64,000 nt of DNA, taken from Symbiodinium natans. Its lineage: Eukaryota > Sar > Dinophyceae > Suessiales > Symbiodiniaceae. The translations under genes and the position numbers were made by a program. The stretch spans positions 457,501 to 521,500 of the forward strand of contig CAJNDS010002118.1 in the NCBI GenBank assembly GCA_905221605.1, given 5' to 3'. The notes under the pieces are model-generated. The model saw only the letters and a list, made by a program, of their open reading frames with translations, did not search any database and was not told the DNA's origin. Shown in pieces: positions 61,161 through 64,000 of this stretch (position 1 is the first letter of the stretch; each line of letters opens with the position of its first letter).

Positions 61161-62470
61161 CCAAGACCCTAAGACCCCTCTTCACCCCACCCCCTCCCCC
61201 CCCCAGCTCCCAACCCTACCAGCCCCCCACCCGCCCCCCCAAACCCTACTAAAAAGAAACGAATCCCCGACCCCAAAACGGAACCCTGGGCCCTAATCTC
61301 CCCCGCTACAGGAGCTCCTCCGGCAGAGCAGACGACGCTTCCAAGAAGATGTCCACACGCCCTTTTGCTTTAGGTTTAGGGATCAGGGTTTAGGCTCTAG
61401 GGTTTCGGGGTTTGGGCTTTAGGGTTTGGGGGGGTTCTGGGCTAAGTTTCTTTGGAGGCGGGTCAGGACTGAAATTTGGTTTTAGCATGTAGGGTTTGGA
61501 GCTTAGAGTTTTTGGGCATCGCGTAGGGCTCGGGGGTTGAGGCGTATCTTTGCTGGGGCCGAAGGCATTGCTCTTGCCGAATGCACTTGGCTTTTCGATT
61601 GCAGCTTTCTTGAGTTAGGGGAAACTGAACTACAAACGACGGTCCGCCCAAGAATCGGGATGCTAGGCCCCAAACTAGCATGGGGAACTGAGCGCAGATG
61701 GCGGTTGAGGCGTGGGATACAGCAGCCAGACAAACCCTAAACCCTAAACCCTAAATCCTGAACCACCCCAAGCCATAAAGTCACCTGACATAAACATCCT
61801 AACCCCCAAAGCCTAAGCCTTAACCCCGGCATCCTCGACCACCCCAGGCCAGAAAGCCCCCGCGCATCTTCCTGACACCCTAACGCCAACCCTAAACCCT
61901 AAACCCTAAGCCCTAAGCCCCAAGCCCTAAGCCCTAAGCCCTAATTAAGCCCGAAGCCCGAAGCCCGAAGCCCGAAGCCCAGCCTAGAAACAGAGGGCCA
62001 TCTTGGATGCAGCAGAAGGTTCCCTTAAGGGCTTAGGGACTGAGGGTCTTGATCTGTTGCTGTGTAGAGGTTTAGGGTTAACCCTAAACCCACCAAAACT
62101 TCCCCAGATCAGCGTTTGAGGGCTTCAGGTTTTTTTTCAGGGTTTCGGGTCAAGATTCTTAGCTTGGTCAACCGTGGCTTCTTGGCTTGTGCGTGGGTCC
62201 CCACCAAACAGCTTCAGGGTTTAGGGTTTAGGGGTTCGGGTTTTAGGAACCCGATAGCATAAACCCGAAACCCCAAAACACCCCGCTGCCACCTTCAGCA
62301 ACGACTGGTACCTCGCGCGGCCGAGAGAAAGCAAAAATGGAACTCCCCAACCTCAAAAGAAAAGGGTGGGTTTTAGGATGAAGGCCTGGGTATTTCGGGT
62401 AGATGGTGGGGGGGGGGGGTACAGGAGTGCCATTACGTTCATAGGTGTTTGAATCGAAAGCCAACCTCAC

Positions 62471-62507
62471 CTCCCATGCGTCCCATTCAATGTGCTCCGA
62501 GAGTCTT
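62471..62507 (-). CDS. Possible exon, unknown protein
   Basis: RLSEHIEWDAWE followed by a canonical GTGAGG donor; acceptor TTCAG. It lies upstream of the SDR start, so it would belong to the next gene to the right. Confidence 0.38.
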
Positions 62508-62995
62508 CTGAATATGCAAAAAATGCCCGAAACCCTGGTCGCGCAAGAAGAACACAACTCTGATACGGCATAGTCTGCGATGCATCCAACCCCCATCACT
62601 GGAAGATTGAACCCCAATGCTGTACATCCTCGGAACCTCGAAATCTTCTTGAACTGGCTCTGTGGATGAGTAGGCTTGTAGATTCTGGCTTAGGGTGTAG
62701 GGAATTCGGGCCTATGAACCCGCAGTCTACGAAGCCGAGTCGGATGGCCTCGACGACTGCACTCGGAGTGGCCTGCGCCAGACAAGCCAGACTGTCAGGC
62801 TTAGTGGTGTTTTCGGGGGGGGGGGGGTCTGAGGCCTAGCCAGGCTTTGAAGGACTGAGATTTGCATCACATTCGGTCCACCGACCACGTCATCTTCAAG
62901 GCTCCAAACTCAACACGTCACAGTCTCGACCCTGCGCCAGATGTTGCAGGCCCCCTAGTGGCCTCAAAAACCGTTCCCAAGCTCTCAGCCCCCTC

Positions 62996-63066
62996 GGGAA
63001 TGAGGGAATTAGGGCCCTATAAACTCCCTTAAAGGGTATATATAGGGCCCTAATGCCCTCATTCCC
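62996..63066. mobile_element. 71-bp palindromic element
   Basis: GGGAATGAGGGAATTAGGGC at the left, inverted at the right as GCCCTAATGCCCTCATTCCC; two mismatched bases in the stem and a short AT-rich centre. Confidence 0.6.
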
Positions 63067-63360
63067 TACGAACAAAACGGGGGGTCTGAAGCAAGGCCAC
63101 AGAAGGAGAGGCCTGGGCGGCCAGCTTCTGCTTGATCAGGGTGGCAGCAACGAGCAGGTAGGACCTATAGCGAGTGCAATCGAGAACAGGGCGGCGCGGG
63201 AGGTCTACTTGGGAGGTTCATGGGTAATTAAGCAGAAGTAGGGCTATAACAAGGGTCATAACCATGGTGATAACCCTATGTTTTAGGTACTTTTAACCCT
63301 ACTTATAAAGTACCCAAGGCTGGCGGCGGCAAAAAATGTAGGGGCATTACTGCGTGAAAA

Positions 63361-63470
63361 TGCAGAGGACCCTAAACCCTGTTTTGTTTTTTGAATTCCT
63401 CTCAGCCTTGGTGCAGAGGCTACACCCTAAACCCTGTTCTGTTGCTTGAATTCCTGCCAGCCTTGGGTGC
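63361..63470. repeat. 53-bp tandem duplication
   Basis: TGCAGAGG..ACCCTAAACCCTGTT then TTGAATTCCTCTCAGCCTTG occurs twice in a row with small differences. Confidence 0.6.
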
Positions 63471-64000
63471 CTAACAAAGCCCAAGATTTAGATCAACCCT
63501 AAACCCTAAACCCTAAACCCTAAACCCTAAACCCTAAAAGCCCTATGTGCACAGCGGGAGGTTCTAGGGGGATTAAGCAGCTTAGGGCTGAGAGGACTTG
63601 GAGCCGAGGGCGCCCGAGAGCCCTGAAAACACCCTGAAAAAGCACTTTAAAAGCCCTTGAAAAAAAAAAGACCTGAAAAAACCCTTAAAAAAAAAAAAAA
63701 AAACCTTATAAAACCCTCAAAACCTAAAACCCTTCAACCCTTCAAACCCTTAAGCCCTTAAACCCTTAAACCCCAATCCCAGGTCCCGCCCCAAGTGTTC
63801 CACCGCGTGGGTGCGCGCGCAACACGAACAATCTGAGCAGCAGGCGGCCGCAGTCGTGGGACCTGCCACGGTCGGTTATTAGAGTCTTGGGTTCGATCCT
63901 CTGAGAACCCAGGAAGGGAAAATAGAACATATCCCAGGGGCCGAGCCAAGCCCTGTGCCCAATAAGGAAACATTATACTTATGGTTTGCCTGTTTCTAGT

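Larger units (their letters stand above)
61160..64000. other. Right-end spacer with minor arrays
   Basis: CCCTAAA 61733-61757 and 63495-63540; TAAGCCC/CGAAGCC variants 61905-61980. Open frames at 61463-61740 (both strands) and 62243-62617 (minus) are not assignable apart from the candidate exon at 62471. A-rich stretch 63660-63705. Confidence 0.6.

Noticed and set aside
63870-63925. tRNA gene (GGTTCGATCCT resembles a T loop)
   Set aside because: No matching A box, anticodon arm or acceptor stem upstream.

Overview
This window looks like nuclear DNA of a dinoflagellate, probably close to the Symbiodiniaceae or Suessiales. Three things point there. The dominant repeat is the plant/dinoflagellate telomere heptamer TTTAGGG and its variants. 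The recognisable genes all lie on the minus strand, one after another. Their introns use mostly GC and GA donors, with few GT, and AG acceptors usually followed by G. There is no rRNA, tRNA, CRISPR array or bacterial operon. Almost every long open frame is a translated simple repeat; the real exons are mostly 23-130 bp and lie in the short non-repetitive islands between repeat arrays.

I could rebuild one gene completely by eye: a NEK-like protein kinase on the minus strand, 34564 to 18154. It has 17 exons whose phases all match. They sum to 1749 nt, giving 582 residues plus a stop. Every kinase subdomain is present, from the Gly loop to the subdomain XI arginine, followed by an EF-hand region and a C-terminal ubiquitin-like domain. 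The 16 introns use 11 GC, 3 GA and 2 GT donors. They hold the telomere-type arrays, several MITE-like elements and, in intron 8, a 4.3-kb element with terminal inverted repeats.

To the left, 17823 to about 10353 (minus), is a second multi-exon gene of unknown function; exons 1-10 join in phase and more exon-like islands follow to a stop. The leftmost 10 kb is mainly arrays, with a few exon-like islands (one WD40-like). To the right, 60111 to about 47.9 kb (minus), is a split gene for an extended short-chain dehydrogenase (RmlD/NAD-epimerase-like) with a Rossmann start, an STDQVYDG segment, a YxxxK active site and the substrate-domain motifs. Between it and the kinase gene (36-47 kb) are exon-like islands of unknown function, a 12-bp minisatellite element with inverted ends, an AT-rich block (40.26-41.5 kb) and a repeat-free, broken coding-like block (41.5-44.4 kb) split by a 1.25-kb element with perfect 34-bp inverted ends.

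The main observation is architectural. Interstitial telomere-type arrays fill the introns of ordinary genes. On the + strand they often read CCCTAAA to the left of an exon and TTTAGGG to its right, so an intron tends to begin with sense TTTAGGG and end with sense CCCTAAA. Several kinds of inverted-repeat element have inserted into, or next to, these arrays.
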